The translations under genes were made by a program, and so were the position numbers. Below the pieces are notes generated by a model. The model did no database searches and was not told the origin of the DNA. It worked only from the letters and a program-made list of their open reading frames with translations. DNA of 7,378 bases from Rhizobacter sp. (GTDB lineage: Bacteria; Pseudomonadota; Gammaproteobacteria; Burkholderiales; Burkholderiaceae_C), in the NCBI GenBank assembly GCA_025351675.1, contig JANXVK010000293.1, positions 1-7,378 on the forward strand, in the 5' to 3' direction. Below are positions 5,645-7,378 of this stretch, piece after piece. Positions within the stretch are counted from its first letter, which is position 1; every line of letters begins with the position of its first letter.

Positions 5645-6196
5645 TCAGCCGAACGCCCGAGTCGCGACGAAGGCAGGGGCCTCGCGGTCTTTGCCCGACA
5701 GCTGCAATGCGACCCCTACGTGCGGCCAGACGACGCCGATCGTCGGATCGTCCCATCGCACGGCGCTCTCAGCCTGCGGCACGTAATATTCAGTGGTTTT
5801 GTAGAGAAAATCCGCCAAGTCGCTGAGCACCAAAAACCCATGCGCGAAGCCCGACGGAATCCACAGCATTCGCCCGTTCGCGGCGCTGAGTTCTTCGCCG
5901 ATCCAGCGGCCGAACGTGGGGCTGCTGCGCCGCATGTCGACGGCCACATCGAATACCGCGCCGTTGACCACTCGCACCAGCTTCCCCTGCGCATGCGGCG
6001 GGAGCTGATAGTGCAGCCCGCGCAACACACCCTTGCTCGAGCGCGAATGGTTGTCCTGCACGAACAGGACTTCGTTGCCGACAGCCTCGTTGAACGCCTT
6101 CTGGTTAAAGCTCTCCATGAAGAACCCGCGCGCATCGCCGAACACCTTGGGTTCGAGGATGAGCACGCCTTCGATGGCGGTGGTGATCACTTTCAT
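5645..6196 (-). CDS. rfbC: dTDP-4-dehydrorhamnose 3,5-epimerase family protein (RmlC/RfbC)
   Basis: A 183-aa cupin, the standard RmlC length, that epimerises C3 and C5 of a 4-keto-6-deoxy nucleotide sugar, classically dTDP-4-keto-6-deoxyglucose on the way to dTDP-L-rhamnose. Seen in sequence: VFGDARGFFMESF (18-30), QDNHSRSSKGVLRGLHYQ (47-64) with Arg59 and catalytic-type His62, GKLVRV (71-76) with Lys72, RWIGEELSAANGRMLWIPSGFAHGFLVLS with His119, and Tyr137/Tyr138. SGKDREAP (167-174) supplies Asp170, the expected partner of the catalytic histidine. All key residues are present. The start at ATG 6196 gives MKVITTAIEGV, the typical N-terminus. No rmlA, rmlB or rmlD partners lie in the window; it is separated from the CDP-sugar genes by the regulator. 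It may complete a rhamnose pathway encoded elsewhere or act on the CDP-linked keto sugar made here. Confidence 0.94.
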   Translation of the reverse strand: MKVITTAIEGVLILEPKVFGDARGFFMESFNQKAFNEAVGNEVLFVQDNHSRSSKGVLRGLHYQLPPHAQGKLVRVVNGAVFDVAVDMRRSSPTFGRWIGEELSAANGRMLWIPSGFAHGFLVLSDLADFLYKTTEYYVPQAESAVRWDDPTIGVVWPHVGVALQLSGKDREAPAFVATRAFG

Positions 6197-6285
6197 GGTC
6201 GCACTCGGGCGTGACGGAAGGCGGTATTCTAGTGAGCGAATCCGGCGGCTCCGCACGGTCAACCCGGAAGGGCGATAATAGGGAG
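6197..6285. promoter_or_regulatory. Divergent intergenic region between rfbC and the helicase gene
   Basis: These 89 bp separate two outward-reading genes and should hold both promoters. On the plus strand, GATAAT (6274-6279) is a good sigma-70 -10 candidate for the helicase gene, but no clear -35 stands 16-18 bp upstream. On the minus strand, TAGAAT (6231-6226) is a possible -10 for rfbC; the nearest TTGACC (6262-6257) is 25 bp away, too far for a normal pair. The assignment is therefore weak. Confidence 0.4.
6274..6279 (+). promoter_or_regulatory. Candidate -10 element for the helicase gene
   Basis: GATAAT matches five of six positions of the sigma-70 -10 consensus and stands out in GC-rich DNA. 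No matching -35 was found. If it is used, transcription would begin near the first ATG at 6286, giving a very short or absent leader. Confidence 0.3.

Positions 6286-7378
<1,093 letters not shown>

Noticed and set aside
6217..6228. JUMPstart/ops-like element (GGCGGTAT) before the polysaccharide genes
   Set aside because: It is on the plus strand, pointing toward the helicase gene rather than the polysaccharide genes, and matches only part of the short ops core.

Overview
The window looks like the edge of a surface-polysaccharide (LPS O-antigen or exopolysaccharide) locus in a GC-rich betaproteobacterium, probably Burkholderiales or Rhodocyclales-like. The reasons are the RhlE-type helicase with an ARPNATATN segment, the small EPS-associated MarR-type regulator and the overall base composition. 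This placement is inference from recognised protein families; no database search was possible.

Layout. Everything from position 6196 down to 1 reads on the minus strand; one gene on the right reads on the plus strand. In order of minus-strand transcription: an RmlC/RfbC-type 3,5-epimerase (6196-5645); a 122-bp gap; a 117-aa EPS-associated MarR-type regulator (5522-5169); glucose-1-phosphate cytidylyltransferase RfbF (5105-4332); CDP-glucose 4,6-dehydratase RfbG (4324-3254); an extended SDR epimerase/reductase (3191-2277); a sugar C-methyltransferase-like SAM enzyme with an N-terminal zinc site (2214-1069); and a transketolase split into an N-terminal half (1072-233) and a C-terminal half (240 to beyond position 1). 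A DEAD-box RNA helicase of RhlE type starts divergently at 6286 and runs off the right end.

How the genes may work together. RfbF and RfbG make CDP-4-keto-6-deoxyglucose from glucose-1-phosphate and CTP. No RfbH-type 3-dehydrase lies in the window, so the classical 3,6-dideoxyhexose route (abequose, tyvelose, ascarylose) is not shown. Instead the keto-sugar genes are followed by an SDR, a C-methyltransferase-like enzyme and a ThDP-dependent split transketolase. The last two are coupled by short overlaps (4 and 8 nt). This suggests an unusual CDP-linked branched 6-deoxy sugar, with a methyl branch, a two-carbon ketol branch, or both. That product is a hypothesis.

Control. The regulator gene has a short inverted repeat just upstream. 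Two 62-bp gaps within the gene string each hold a perfect 6-bp inverted repeat capable of forming an RNA hairpin. No tRNA, rRNA, IS element or CRISPR array was seen. The only gene-free stretches are short (122 bp and 89 bp).
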